Translations under genes and position numbers: made by a program | From: Nectonema munidae | Taxonomy: Eukaryota > Nematomorpha > Nectonematoida > Nectonematidae | DNA: 64,000 nt | Reading direction: 5' to 3' | Assembly: GCA_030549495.1 (NCBI GenBank) | Contig: JAUIRK010000014.1 | Span: 902,501-966,500 of the forward strand | The notes under the pieces: model-generated | Seen by the model: the letters and a program-made list of their open reading frames with translations, nothing else | Database searches by the model: none | What the model was told of the DNA's origin: nothing | Shown here: positions 1 to 11,600 of the stretch, in pieces | Layout: each line of letters begins with the position of its first letter | Position numbering within the stretch: the stretch's first letter is position 1

Positions 1-1
1 T

Positions 2-1258
2 GGATGTATTTTTCACATTGGGCAGTCCAAAAATCAACAAATTGATCTAAAATATTTATTTTCTGACAAAAATGGAGAGCCTTTTTTGAAAGCTGCCATA
101 AGCAGAGACATGTTTATATTCATAAACTATTTCATACGCTTTGACTTGAAAAAAGATAGGAATCCATTAGACAAATTGAGTCCAATTAGATACCTACATG
201 ATGAGATCGTTAGTAGTTGTGTCAAGTATTGGTGCCCAACAGATTATATAACAATTGATGAACAGTTAGTCAAGTATCGGGGAAGATCTCCAATAAAAGT
301 GTATGATCCTTCAAAAACAGGAAGATACGGGATGAAGGTCTATCACTGTAATGATTCAAGAAGTTTTTATGTTTTGGCCAGTGAAGTGTATGTAACAGGT
401 TTATCTGTTGAAGAGTATTTCAAACCAGCAAACATAGTCAAAAGGTTAGTTGAAAAATCGAAAGTACCTAGTGGTTGTGGAGTTTATGTTGATCGGTTTT
501 TTATGACACATGAACTCTGTATATGGGCTAAATCTCAAAGGTTGACAATTTGTGGAATGGTCAGAAGTAATAGAAGGTTTGTTCCGTATTTATTACGTCC
601 TGCACACTTGAAAGGTCTAAACCTTGTAGAAATGGAAAGTAAATTTTTATATACTGAATATGCTTCGCTGACTATATACATTCCAGAAAAACATGCAAAA
701 AAAAATTTCAAGCCTGTTTATATGATGTCCAGTCAGCATATTTCAAAGATAGACACACTAGGTAATAAAAAAAAGCCTGAAACAATTGTAGACTACAATA
801 GTTATAAAGGCGGTGTTGATACTTTCAACAGGATGGTTCGTAGTTTTACTTGTTACAGAGCCTCAAGAAGATGGCCTATGACTATTTTCACAAATTTTCT
901 CGATATGGTAGCAAGTAATTGTTGGATTATAGTCAAAGCCAACATGCCTGATTTGTACCCAAGTACTTCCAGAGGTGGTAGAAAGTATTTTATTAGAAAT
1001 TTAGCGCTAAGTCTAACTGAAAAGTCAATGAGAATTAGGTGCGAGAACGCATCTACTCGCTTGATTACTAAGAATCTTCTCTCTTTTTATGGGTTCACAA
1101 GAACGACTGAAATTGCTCCAACAACAACCCGAAGAGGATACTGTTTTGTTTCTAATTGTCATCCCAGAAAGAGAGGAACCAGAAAGTGTCAAAAATGTTC
1201 AAGATCTATTTGTAAAAATCACACTATACTCATTTGTCCTGAATGTCAGAATGTCTAA
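2..1258 (+). CDS. piggyBac-type transposase, 5' end cut by window edge
   Basis: The frame is open from base 2, so the protein starts outside the window; a TTG at 86 is not a real start. It matches the DDE_Tnp_1_7 family, the cut-and-paste piggyBac transposases that insert at TTAA. Three catalytic aspartates are visible in their usual settings: TIDEQLV (D near base 257), VYVDRFF (near 491) and GGVDTFNRM (near 818). The C-terminus carries the cysteine-rich domain, CFVSNC...CQKC...CKNH...CPEC (about bases 1139-1246). No stop interrupts the 418 visible codons, so this copy may be young or still active; only the N-terminus is unseen. An AATAAA follows at 1398. The downstream terminal repeat with TTAA was not recognised. 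Confidence 0.93.
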   Translation, partial: GCIFHIGQSKNQQIDLKYLFSDKNGEPFLKAAISRDMFIFINYFIRFDLKKDRNPLDKLSPIRYLHDEIVSSCVKYWCPTDYITIDEQLVKYRGRSPIKVYDPSKTGRYGMKVYHCNDSRSFYVLASEVYVTGLSVEEYFKPANIVKRLVEKSKVPSGCGVYVDRFFMTHELCIWAKSQRLTICGMVRSNRRFVPYLLRPAHLKGLNLVEMESKFLYTEYASLTIYIPEKHAKKNFKPVYMMSSQHISKIDTLGNKKKPETIVDYNSYKGGVDTFNRMVRSFTCYRASRRWPMTIFTNFLDMVASNCWIIVKANMPDLYPSTSRGGRKYFIRNLALSLTEKSMRIRCENASTRLITKNLLSFYGFTRTTEIAPTTTRRGYCFVSNCHPRKRGTRKCQKCSRSICKNHTILICPECQNV

Positions 1259-1397
1259 ATTATTATTGACTTCATGCCTTATTCTTACATTTTATATGAT
1301 ATATTTTTCGCAATATCTATTTTGTTTCGTGTAACTTCGTGGTTCTTGTAATTAAATTTCGTGTACTTGAATATTTTTAGAACACTTTTAGAATGTA

Positions 1398-1403
1398 AAT
1401 AAA
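1398..1403 (+). promoter_or_regulatory. polyadenylation signal of the piggyBac gene
   Basis: AATAAA lies 140 bp after the transposase stop codon and is the first such hexamer downstream. Confidence 0.5.
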
Positions 1404-1430
1404 GCTCACTTTTCAAATTTGAATTTTTTT

Positions 1431-1786
1431 ACTTTATAATTTTTCAAAAAATAATAATAGTTTGTAACTTTTTTTTTGTAAAATGGTGATCTAGACAAAA
1501 TGATTGATAAATACATTTCTATTTAGTAACTTTCATATACTTTTTTTGATGAAAAAAGGGTTCAAAAATTTCTGTTGACGTAACTCCCACTCCGTCCTGC
1601 GAAGAAACTTTATGATTTTTCAAAAAATAATAATAGTTTGTAACTTTTTTTTTGTAAAATAGTGATCTAGACAAAATAATTGAAAAATACATTTATATTT
1701 TTAAGTGACTTTCATATACTTTTTTTGATTCAAAAAGGGTTCAAAAATTTCTGTTGACGTAAAACTCCCACTCCATCCTGCGAATT
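1431..1786. repeat. two tandem copies of a ~176-bp unit
   Basis: Unit 1 (about 1431-1606) and unit 2 (about 1607-1786) are nearly identical. Both start near ACTTTATRATTTTTCAAAAA and end near CACTCCRTCCTGCGAA. The pair lies between the piggyBac 3' end and the truncated hAT gene. The right edge of unit 2 is where hAT-like protein similarity stops, so the duplication or the element bearing it probably cut the hAT gene. Confidence 0.85.
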
Positions 1787-2687
1787 GATATAACTCTCTA
1801 TATTTTCTTTGCCTGATGGTAGAGTAAGCAAACCACTTGCTTGTTTCTGCGATCATATATGTCAAATTCCTAGGCAAACTTTCAGCCTTTGCATATGATG
1901 TAGCGAGTTGTATTGAGTGACATGTGCACCTTATCAGTATGAGGTGAGGGTTTTCTTTCTTCAATTTTGTGTAAACTCCGTTGTTAAAACCTATCATCAC
2001 ACTTGCATTGTCAGTTCCTATAGCAACTAACTTGGACAAATCAAGATTTTTTGAGTTCAATGTGAATTTTATGGCATCCACGATGTCATCGGCAGAGCAC
2101 TCTTTTATTTCAACCAAACTGAGATAAGTTGTAACAACTTTTTTTTCTTTGAAACTGTAATAAATTATCGAAAGACCAAGCATTTTTGTGACACTGATAT
2201 CATTCGACTCATCTATCAGCAAACTATATTTACTTTCACCTATGTCCTCGCGCAAGTCCAATTCAAAATGAGGAAAAAGAACATTAGTTATGATTTTGGA
2301 ACATTTATTTCTGTATAACTTGAGATCTTTCACTACTTTACTATCATGAACCTTATTCTTCAACATGTCAACTTGGTGTTCACAAGTACTTATAGATGAG
2401 TCACAGCACATGTATAATGAAATATTACCTTCAAGATTAGACAAATCAGTTGATTTATCAACAAATGAATATATTTTACTGATTGTGGAAGGATCAGTGG
2501 AAATATGTTTCTTAGTAGTCTTATGTTGTTTTAAATCTTGATACTTGGCTTTAATTTCACATTTACACCTCTTGCAAAAAGCTTTGGAGTCATCCCCAAT
2601 AACTTTGGCAAGCCAATCTTTGAAAGCATCATCTTGCAACCACTCATTACGGAATTTTTGTGAGTAAGTAATTTTTTTCGGCATCAA
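1701..2687 (-). pseudogene. hAT-type transposase, C-terminal part missing
   Basis: This open frame reads as the N-terminal two thirds of a hAT transposase of the ZMYM/ZBED-like group. It has a BED-like zinc finger (CKRCKCEIKAKYQDLKQH...KKH, residues ~38-62). The RNase H-like core follows, with LLIDESNDIS (first Asp), IGTDNASVMIG (second Asp) and CTCHSIQLA. Hallmarks of the C-terminal dimerisation region (SxERxFS) are absent. Similarity ends near YRELYQ (about base 1788); the last ~29 residues are read out of the neighbouring tandem repeat. A T-rich tract and CAG lie just upstream of the ORF start (about 2678-2700 on the minus strand), so an upstream exon is possible. It is a dead, 3'-truncated copy. 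Confidence 0.85.
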
Positions 2688-2829
2688 AACATTAGGTCTG
2701 TAAAAAAAAGTTTCACATGAATTAAACTAAATTAAATAGTAAAGTACAATTCTACTATGAGAATAACTAAACAATAAAAAACTAAATTTTTTGATAAGAA
2801 AAGGTGAAAATGAATTATTTTATATTAAG

Positions 2830-3420
2830 CTTTAACACTAGAATGGCCGATATTTTTTGTATGGTTGGTCATAGTGTCGAAATCGACACTATTGATTTTT
2901 TATACCCTAAATGAAAAAAGGTTTACAGAGGTTATTAAATTAATTTAAAATCCTTTATTACACATCTTACAAAGAGCATATATAACTCTAGAATTGCAAT
3001 CTTGTAGCTTAATTTAATTATATTTATATATCTAGGTTTAGAGTCAGCAATTCATTTACCCATTCTTGAGAGGTTTGTAGGATGAAAAGACTGCGTTGAA
3101 CCTAGACTCACCATCATGACGGCACAGGTCCTTGGGTGGATCCGCAAACAAACAAATATTCTCCATTAAATTAAATTATGTTTCTAATCACTTACTTCCT
3201 ATTAGTTGCATATACATATAGCATACATGTGAAGTCTCTCAGTATAACTGGGAGATTTTGCTTAATATCTCCCGTTCTAAAATTTTATGTTGTCAAGTAT
3301 GATATAAAATACATGGTAAAAGAATTATACAAGTTTATAAATAAAAATTTACTATTTATAAATAATGTGAAAGTGTTTGATTTAACTTTATCGAAAACGA
3401 CACTTTGGCCATTAGAGAGA
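2830..3420. repeat. possible decayed TTAA-type element with palindromic ends
   Basis: The left side has TTAACACTAGAATGGCC (from 2832) followed by a near-perfect palindrome, ATAGTGTCGA-AA-TCGACACTAT. The right side (about 3390-3420) carries an imperfect inverted match, TCGAAAACGACACTTTGGCC followed by ATTAGAG. TTAA at the left end suggests a piggyBac-like non-autonomous element, but no matching TTAA was found on the right. The interior (about 3060-3140) is less AT-rich and unrecognised. Confidence 0.35.
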
Positions 3421-5158
3421 AGTAAAATTTTTACACTTCAATCTTTTTTAGTTTTTGATAATTATTTTTAAAAAAGAAAGAAAATAAATTCTAGACTTAA
3501 AATAAAACTGATTTGATAAAGAAAAGTTTCCATTTTACCTGATTTTATTTGGATCAAAATAATAATCTAAAAAAAAATTTTTTTCTCTTAGAATAATCCA
3601 TAAAATAATCTATAATCTAGATGAGGTTTTCTTAAATCTAAAAGAGTTCAAAAAAATCTAGATCTGGATTTAAATAATCTAAATTGGCAGCACTGCATTT
3701 AACCTGCTTTACATTATTTTTAGTTACTTTTCTATAATTACAACCTCACGACATAAATAAACACATCGCACACACACACCGGCGATGGATTTACCTGGAG
3801 GGGGGCCTAATTCATAAAGGCTATCCAATAAGCCAAAGAATCCCGTGAAGATCGAAGACGCCTTAATTTCTCTCTTTACAATAAAAAATTGAGTTTCAAT
3901 AGTTTTATGGCGGTAAGCCGGATTGGCGAAAAATCAGGGTTCCATAAAAGCTTGCTACCCGAAAATAACGATTTTCTCCTTTTTTTTACTTCTTTCTTTG
4001 ATAATTAATTTTTAGCCTGTATTTTTAATATATCTTTGGAACGGTGTCTGATCACTAGATAGTCAAAGGGGTCCATAATTTAGAAGATATAGGAACTGTT
4101 GAAGGGAATTTTTAAATTTTCCACTTAGTCCCATATTCAATAATTTTTGACATACGTGCACTTGTAGCCAAACAGTACCCTCCGATTTTGACTCCAAAAT
4201 ATCTGGATACACCTTTCGTCAATTGATATGTTGCTCTCAAAATAATGGCACTCCTTGTGATATTGCAAATCGGTTTAATGATCGTCTTTGCTGATTTACG
4301 CACTTCATTGTGAGCATAGTTTTATTCTCGGTCAATTCTTTCATCACTGATCTGCATTGTTTGCTCTCAAAAGCTAAATTGTTAACAACACACTTTCCAA
4401 GTCTCTTTTCTTTTGATGTTTTCCGTGATTTGGTGATTTTGAATCAATATTTTTAAATTAATTTTTAATTTGTCATTATGTATAATATCGTATGCATCTT
4501 TATATTATGTATATACAAAATTTGTATCCTTGGATGCGATAAACTGTAATTGTAATCTTGAGCAATAAGTGCATCATTTAGTGTTTCCTTGTCCATTCTT
4601 TGTACTTCTATAATTGCATTCACATATATCTTGTATACATGTATGTGAATAACAATATGTTTTAACAAGGTACTAGTGGTTATTACTGCTTTCCTGTTCG
4701 ATACGGATCAATAAAACTTGATGATATTTGTAAGAACTTTGTGGTGAGAATGCAAGTTCGTGTTTTATTGTCACATCTCTATTAGAAAAGCACCATGATT
4801 CCTTTATTTCTTGGAAACGAAGTTATGCATGCTCATTTTTTTTACATTTTTCACTCTACTCAATGACATAATATTTTAGTGGCTAATAAAAAATGTATTC
4901 TACTCCTCGCTCTAAAAGGGATTGAGGCCATTTAATAAAAGTTTTCTCCGTAGATGCAGTTTAAGTTTAAGTACTTTCATTGTATAATACACGCATATTT
5001 ACACATGATTAATTGTTATTAAAGCTTTGTGTAAATAACCATCCAAGAGATTTTGATTGAAAACAATACGCACGGATAATGCCAATGTAAAATACAAACC
5101 TCATTGCTCATGGATCGAAAAGGTTTCTTAGCTAATAATAATTAGGGGCTTCGAGTTA

Positions 5159-5641
5159 CCGTATTCACCCACGCATAAGCCGCACCCCTGATTTAGCAAC
5201 AATTTTACAAAAAAAATGTTCACCTTATTACAAACCATGTTGACTCACTCAACATTTCAATTAATTTATTCAACAATTAATTATCTCACGCGCACAGAAT
5301 TTCAACCAAGTAATACCATTTACCCACACGCATATAATTTCGAACAGACAAAAACGCATTTATCTACCGAGGCTGTGGATTTGACCCAAGAGGAATGGGA
5401 CAATATGTTTGGTAATGATACAAATGAAGATGGCTTTGAAAGTTATTATTAAACAATGCAAATATGTAAAATATATAATTCATTGAAATTTTATAGCAAC
5501 ATAGATAAAAATTTTGAAACATGTTGACACGTCTTTATCATCGATTGTAACGATTCAACATACACCCACGCATGAGCCGCACCTCTAATTTCCCATGAAT
5601 TTCAGCGAGAAAAAGTGCGGCTTATGCGTGGGTGAATACGT
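5159..5641. mobile_element. pogo/Tigger-like element with TA target duplication
   Basis: Long inverted repeats bound the element. The left arm is CGTATTCACCCACGCATAAG, then CCGCACC. The right arm is its reverse complement and ends at 5640. TA flanks both sides (5157-5158 and 5642-5643), as expected for Tc1/mariner-pogo elements. A further left-type arm (ACACCCACGCATGAGCCGCA) sits at 5562, so the right 80 bp form a small hairpin of their own. A 78-codon ORF (5216-5452) ends in an acidic tail, EEWDNMFGNDTNEDGFESYY, resembling the acidic C-termini of pogo transposases. The element is far too short for a full transposase, so it is an internally deleted derivative. Confidence 0.82.
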
Positions 5642-5643
5642 TA

Positions 5644-7040
5644 GTTGCTTAGTGTATAGATGTTAAATTTTAGAATTGTGCACGTTATTTAATTTCAAAT
5701 AGTTTATCAGTTATATTTATTAGTTTAGTTGTACCCGGTTTGAATCGTGACACACTTTTTACTTTGAATATTAATGGTAAATATTTTTTACTTTGATGAT
5801 TGAAATCTGATTTTATGAACAAATTATTTTTGTTTTGATTATATTTCTTATCTCATAGGTTAATTAAATGGGCTAAAACTTCAAAATATTGCAATTAAAT
5901 TTGTGTAATATTTATAATTTTTATTTCTTTTCTAATTTGCTTAGTTCATTTATAAAAGCTTAAATTTCAAATCAAACAATTAAACTAAACTTGGTATCAG
6001 ATGAAGGCTTATTATGTAGAACCAGGTTATATAAGAGCTCTTTTTTTATCTACAAGATGTGATATGAAAAATTTACGTTTTTCAATTTAAATATTATTCT
6101 TTCAAATTTTTTTAAAAAATTTCAGAAAAAAATTAGGGAAAAAATTTATTGAAAAATATGAGATTTGTATCTTTTACCTGCTAAAGTTAAATTGCGTAGC
6201 ATATATATTTATCTTTATAATATTGTAAATAAAAATGAAAGAGCTAATTGTCTACTCACTAATTGTCTGACATTCATTTTTTTGTGAACTTTAATTTTGA
6301 TTGACTTTTGGAAAATTCAGCCTTTTTAATACTTTTGTTATAACTAGGCATTTTTTTTATAGGGTTGCGAACTCTATAAAATTTAAATAAAGGCACAATT
6401 CAATTATCACAAAATCAAAAATTTAATATCATAACTGCAGATTTTATTTTTTGTCAAGGATAGCGCCCCTATCTTCGTCTACTCAAATATTATACTTTCC
6501 CCAAAAATTGCGTCCAAATTTGAAAATTTTGGATCAACCAAAAACATGCAGAATAAAATATTTTCCGAGATTTTAAATTCCAAATCGATAGTTTTTAATG
6601 CTCTTTTGAATGAGCCATCTTCAGTTTTCACACGATTTGTACTTCTCGGGATATTTTAGCTCAAAATTTCAACATAGGAATTTCCTATATACCCAAAATT
6701 TTGCCAGTACTGTATATTTGAAAAAAAAATTTTTGCGTATGCTAAATATTATACATATCAGCTTAGTTTTTTTGCGCTAATTCCAAAAATGTCTTTTTTT
6801 TAAGTTTAAATGACAAAAACATAGTCACGTAAATATATAAATTTACATTCCTGAATCAAAATTTTTGACGATGCCATAACTCAAATATATATTATATAAC
6901 CCATAACTATTATATAAATACATTATTGAATTTCAAAATTTAAAAAACGTTTAAAAATAATATTTAAATAATTTTAAATACTTCCAAAAACAACGTGTTG
7001 TTGTTCGTTACTCGTCAGCTCTTTTGAAATACCTTTGATA
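5644..7040. other. no gene seen
   Basis: AT-rich sequence without coding-like stretches or clear repeats; short poly-A and poly-T runs only. Confidence 0.5.
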
Positions 7041-7046
7041 AAAAAC

Positions 7047-7560
7047 CTAGGTTTTAATGTTTTTTGGGAACAATATCAAAACTATTTTTAATAGCATTGA
7101 TGATAGTATTTTGTTCCTTATTATTATTATCAACTTTAATGGAAGCTGTTCCAATACTTGTAGATTGTTTTCTTTAAGAAACAATGCCTTTTTTAACTCG
7201 ATAATTTTTGCTTTGTTAGGCTTGACAATGTTATTTTTGATATTAATAGAATTAACTATATGATCAACACTTTCAGCTCGTCCCTCTCTCTTACTAACTA
7301 TATTGGAATAAGTTTTGACACATTTATCTGGTTTTTCGAGTGCTTTATAATTCGATAATAATAAAGACATTTTGTCTATGAAAACATCTTTCACATCTGA
7401 TGAGATATCCTTAACAATACTCGCCATATCACTATTAACTTCCCCTATTTTGTTTAAATAATGACCCTCTATATTTTTTAAGGCTGTAACCAAATCACTA
7501 TTAGAAATAGCATCATTCGGCTTAGCACGTTTAGCAGTTGGACAATCTACGATACAAATA
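7047..7560 (-). CDS. unrecognised ORF, possibly transposon-derived
   Basis: A lysine- and asparagine-rich frame of about 160 codons. It can be read a little upstream of the first ATG (7493), starting near DCPTAKRAKPNDAISNSD, just after a TTTGTATCGTAG that could be a splice acceptor. The middle (GHYLNKIGEVNSDMASIVKD and following) looks helical or coiled-coil-like. No family was recognised. A hAT-type terminus lies about 250 bp upstream on the same strand (7741-7806), so this may be element cargo or a LINE ORF1-like remnant. Confidence 0.3.
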
Positions 7561-7740
7561 AAATTAAAGCAAAGGGTAGCTTACTAACACAATGAAAGAT
7601 AAAAATATAACAAAATGAAAAGGGAATGTAAAAAAATAAAGTGAGTTAATAACTATTAAAAGGTTAATTAAAGGTCAGGAAACGCAATCAATTGAGCAAT
7701 TTTTTTCAATCTTTTGTTAATTTTTATTTTCAAGGTACAT

Positions 7741-7806
7741 AAGGGGGGAGGGGGCACACCAATGTACATGAGGGGGCACGTCCCCTTAGGCCCCAGCTTA
7801 GCTACG
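7741..7806 (-). mobile_element. hAT-type terminal inverted repeat (one end)
   Basis: Read on the minus strand the segment begins CAGAGGCGTAGCTAAGCTGG and runs into a G-rich tract. CAGAGGCGTAGC-type starts are common at hAT element ends. No partner end was found, so the extent of the element is unknown. Confidence 0.5.
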
Positions 7807-8199
7807 CCTCTGTTGTGAAGTTGCTTGTTGCAAGGCGCTCTTTAAAGTAATACTTGCTTCAATGTTTAAAGAGCGAGATTTATCTTGCAAGCACAGTTTG
7901 CTTAAAATTACTTTTATGTTAAAGAATCACTGCACATTGTCAAGAGAGCAGCTCTGTTTAAATGCGCCATACATTACTAAAAATATGAGTTTACCAGTTC
8001 TTCAAAAAGAAAGTAGTAAATTACCTCAATTTTTCTATGAGTGTGTGTATTTTTCATGATACTGAAAAACAACTTTCAATTATTCTTATTATGGTTTTGG
8101 GGGAAATTTTCAACCCATTTTATGTATGTGGGTGGTATATATCAGTTAAAAATTAAAAAAAAAACTTTTCAGATACCTTTATAAAGTACCCCTTGAGAA

Positions 8200-8249
8200 A
8201 AATGAAACGAACCCCCAAGGGTTCCCGAACCCCAGGTTGGGAACCCCTG
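8200..8249 (-). mobile_element. hAT-type terminus (one end)
   Basis: On the minus strand it starts CAGGGGTTCCCAACCTGGGG, a classic hAT terminal repeat. The other end was not found within the preceding 500 bp. Confidence 0.55.
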
Positions 8250-8618
8250 GACTGTAGACTATTATTGTTTCAAGTCCACAACTATATGAAAAGAAAGGAT
8301 TCGTTTTGAAATTATATGCACAAACCAAAAATATTATGATAGCACACAATATTTCCTACTATGTCTTTTAGAAGTGATAAAGTTTGACTATTTTTAAACT
8401 TTAAGGCTTTTAGCGAAAAACTCTTCCCTCGACACTTTTTCATTTCGGTATAATCTAGATTTTGCTATAAATACATTTGGTGGGTTCTCGTTAGTTTTCG
8501 TTGAAAAAAAATTGATAACATCATTTTACTACCATTATGTCGTTATGCAGAAAACTCAGTCGGTAACGGTGTATTAAATATAAACCTTGAAAAATTAATG
8601 TTTTCCTTTTTTCTCTAG

Positions 8619-8698
8619 TATCTTCATCGCTGGACAACAGTGTGATGCTTTGGACTTTTCAACAGCCTCTCAAATCCCTCAGGATCAGCAGACAAAAC
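8619..8698 (+). CDS. poc1: poc1 exon: end of WD40 repeat 1
   Basis: After the acceptor TTTTTTCTCTAG the exon reads [20 protein letters not shown] and RISRQN, then donor [15 protein letters not shown] aligns with the D-x4-WD strand of repeat 1. The usual GH pair before the next repeat is replaced by RQ. The exon enters in phase 1 and ends in phase 0. Confidence 0.8.
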
Positions 8699-11600
8699 GT
8701 ACTACATAAAGTCATTACTACTTCTACCCCGCTTTCTCAATGTATATGTTCTCTCTCTGTTTTCTTCGTTCTATTTTCCTTTCGCCTCATTTTTCCAGAA
8801 ATGTGCTATTTCTTTCCTGTCAAACTTCCCTTAGTTTTTTTTTCTTTTAGATTTTGATTAAGAAAACTTTATGGCTTATTTTCCTTTATACTTTTATACA
8901 CTTGAATTCCTTTTAGTTGTAGCAAATCCGGGGTGTCACTTGACCCAAATAGTTTTTTAACTTTGAAATATGATAATTAGATATAGTACAGATCAATGTT
9001 GGCGAGAATATAAGTTCATTTTTTGGCTCACAAAATGATTGTATTATGGAAAAAGCAAAATTTTCTCATATTTTTTGTTGAAATTCTGTTGAAATCAATG
9101 TAACGAAAGTAAGACAGTGTAGTAATGTACTATATTTCGACAATTTTATTTAAAACATATATTTTTGAATATGAGTCGTGTATACACATTTTATAATTAC
9201 ATTTCACTCGAGTTTTGTTTCTCTGGTTATTTAACAATTTGTACTTTTATTTAGTGTTCATTGCTTTTCTTCTGTCTTCGACTCGCTCCAGATTGATCTG
9301 ATTAGCATTATTTTATTCATTTTGGAAACAGATTTTTTCTCAGAGATGTATTAAAATTTATTTGAGTACTTTTACTTGTTTCTATATGGACTGGGTCATT
9401 TGATCTTTTTGGACGTGACCGGTAATTTGACTCCCGGTAATTTCACTCGGGCAAATTGACACCCGGTAATTTTACTCCCTGACAATTTGACTCACTGTAG
9501 TTTCACTTCCAAAATCGAAAAGTTTCAAAACACAGATAAAAGTACAAAATGGTTAAAAATTTAAGAAAGCTAAGAAAATTTTTTTTCTTCTGTTTGAAAA
9601 AATAATCAAAACTCTCCAATCTTCTTAGTGCCCTAAATGAAGAACGTTTCACCAAATCACTGAATTTTTATTAAATATGTGATTCATCATTTTTGTGAAA
9701 TACTTCTTCACTTCTTATGTTCTAGACTAGGCATCAAATCTTACATTATATGTTGTTCCTAGGCAGTCAATTCATTACAATCTATAATCTAAATGGCAAC
9801 TGTGACAAGACATTTTATAAGCTATATGTGATGTTAATTGGAATTTGCTTCATTTTGTCTGTGATATTATCTTTGTCAAAATATTCTTCTCTATTTTTTT
9901 CTTTTAATAGCTTCTTTCATTTTTCTATGCATCATATGTCGTACATCATTTTTTATTAGTCAAATCTAAGACTTACTGGAAATGCGAATTTAAGACTTGT
10001 AATTCACACCATGACGCAAGATGAAGATTATACCATAATAATACATGTTGGTGAAAATGAACATAGCTCATGTGCCTCTAAAACGAAAGTTTGCAAAATT
10101 TTAGCTGAGTTAAAAGTACAAGCAACAACTTCCGCAGAACCTTGCCGTGCATTAATTTCGTCTGTTTGCAATGGTCTTGATGAAAACGAAATGGCTAGCA
10201 TGCCTTGAATGAGTTGTGTCACCCGAAATATGAGAAACTAGCTTCAGGCATTAGAAACTGCTCCTCCAAATCCGCATACTCGATTTGGTTACGAGATACC
10301 TAATGAATTCAAGTTTCTTGACACTGAAGAACTTTTTTTTACAATTTGATATCGGTCAATCTGATGAAGACAGAATACTTTTGTTTGCAACAAGCAAAGG
10401 TCTTGCTGACTTAGTGAATGCGAAAATTGGACCGGAGATGGAACCTTCAAATGCTCTCCAAATATATTCTATCAATTGTATACGCTATATATTCAAATAG
10501 GTTCATCAAGTGTTCCACGAGTGTTTGCATTACTTCCAAACAAAAAGCAAGAGACTTACCCTCGTCTTTTTAATCTTTTAGTCTTAGTTCCTTTAGTTTC
10601 TTTAGTGTAGGATTGAACCCTGAAAACATTAAGCTTGATTTTGAAATAGCTCATATCAATAGTTTTTTATCTGTCTTTCCTAGCGCCTCTATTTCATGTT
10701 GTCTATCTCAAAATATATACAAAAAAGTATGTGAAATCGGGCTCAATGCTAGATACCATCATGACAACGAGTTTACTATAAAAATAAGATGTTTTTCAGC
10801 CCTAGCCTTTTTGCCTCCCAATGATGTGATTGACGGACTTGTGTCTTACTTCGAACTAACTTATATAGGATGTATCCGAGGTTGAGGGAGTAGACAACGA
10901 AGAATTCTTCCCACGTTTTCCATTGATAGCACTTTAAAATAGGCTCTGAAATGCCTCGCACAAACAACCTTTTGGAGGGATATCACAATGCACTACAAAG
11001 TTCTATAAGTTGCTCACATCCCACTTTATGGAAAGTAATTACTAAATTGAAAAAAGAAGAGCAATTGGCTCAACTGAAAAAGGTACAATTTGATAGAGGT
11101 GATACCCCAAGCACAAAGAAAAAGTATAAAGATATGAACAAACGCCTGCAGATGATCATAGAAAGATATAGCGCAGAAAATAAAAAAGATTTTTTACAAT
11201 CAATTGCTCATAATTTGCATCACTTCTAAACATTTAGTTATCTAAATTTTACTTATAAATAGTTTAACATTTTAAAATTTCAATTTGTGTTTGTTTTATT
11301 TCGTCATTTTATATCAAATAAAAAACTAGCAAGTTTTTCATTATATTATAAATCTTCCTTCTTTGACTTTTTTCCCTCTGCCTATGTTTTTAACTATTCA
11401 ATGGATATTCAAATTCAGCTCTCCATTTTGTTAAAAATAAAATAAAATTAGTGTCATTATGAGATTTATAAAATTGCATATACACCTGAATGCTTAAACA
11501 ACGCGAAATTAAAATATTTACGTGGGTCAAATTGGTTAAAGTGTTAATATTTGTTTTTAAATGAAGTATCTACTTTATGCAAAGCTTTTATTCTAGTTAC

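Noticed and set aside
8642-8857. 71-codon plus-strand ORF starting at an internal ATG
   Set aside because: Only its first part is real, as the poc1 exon 8619-8698; the rest is intron.
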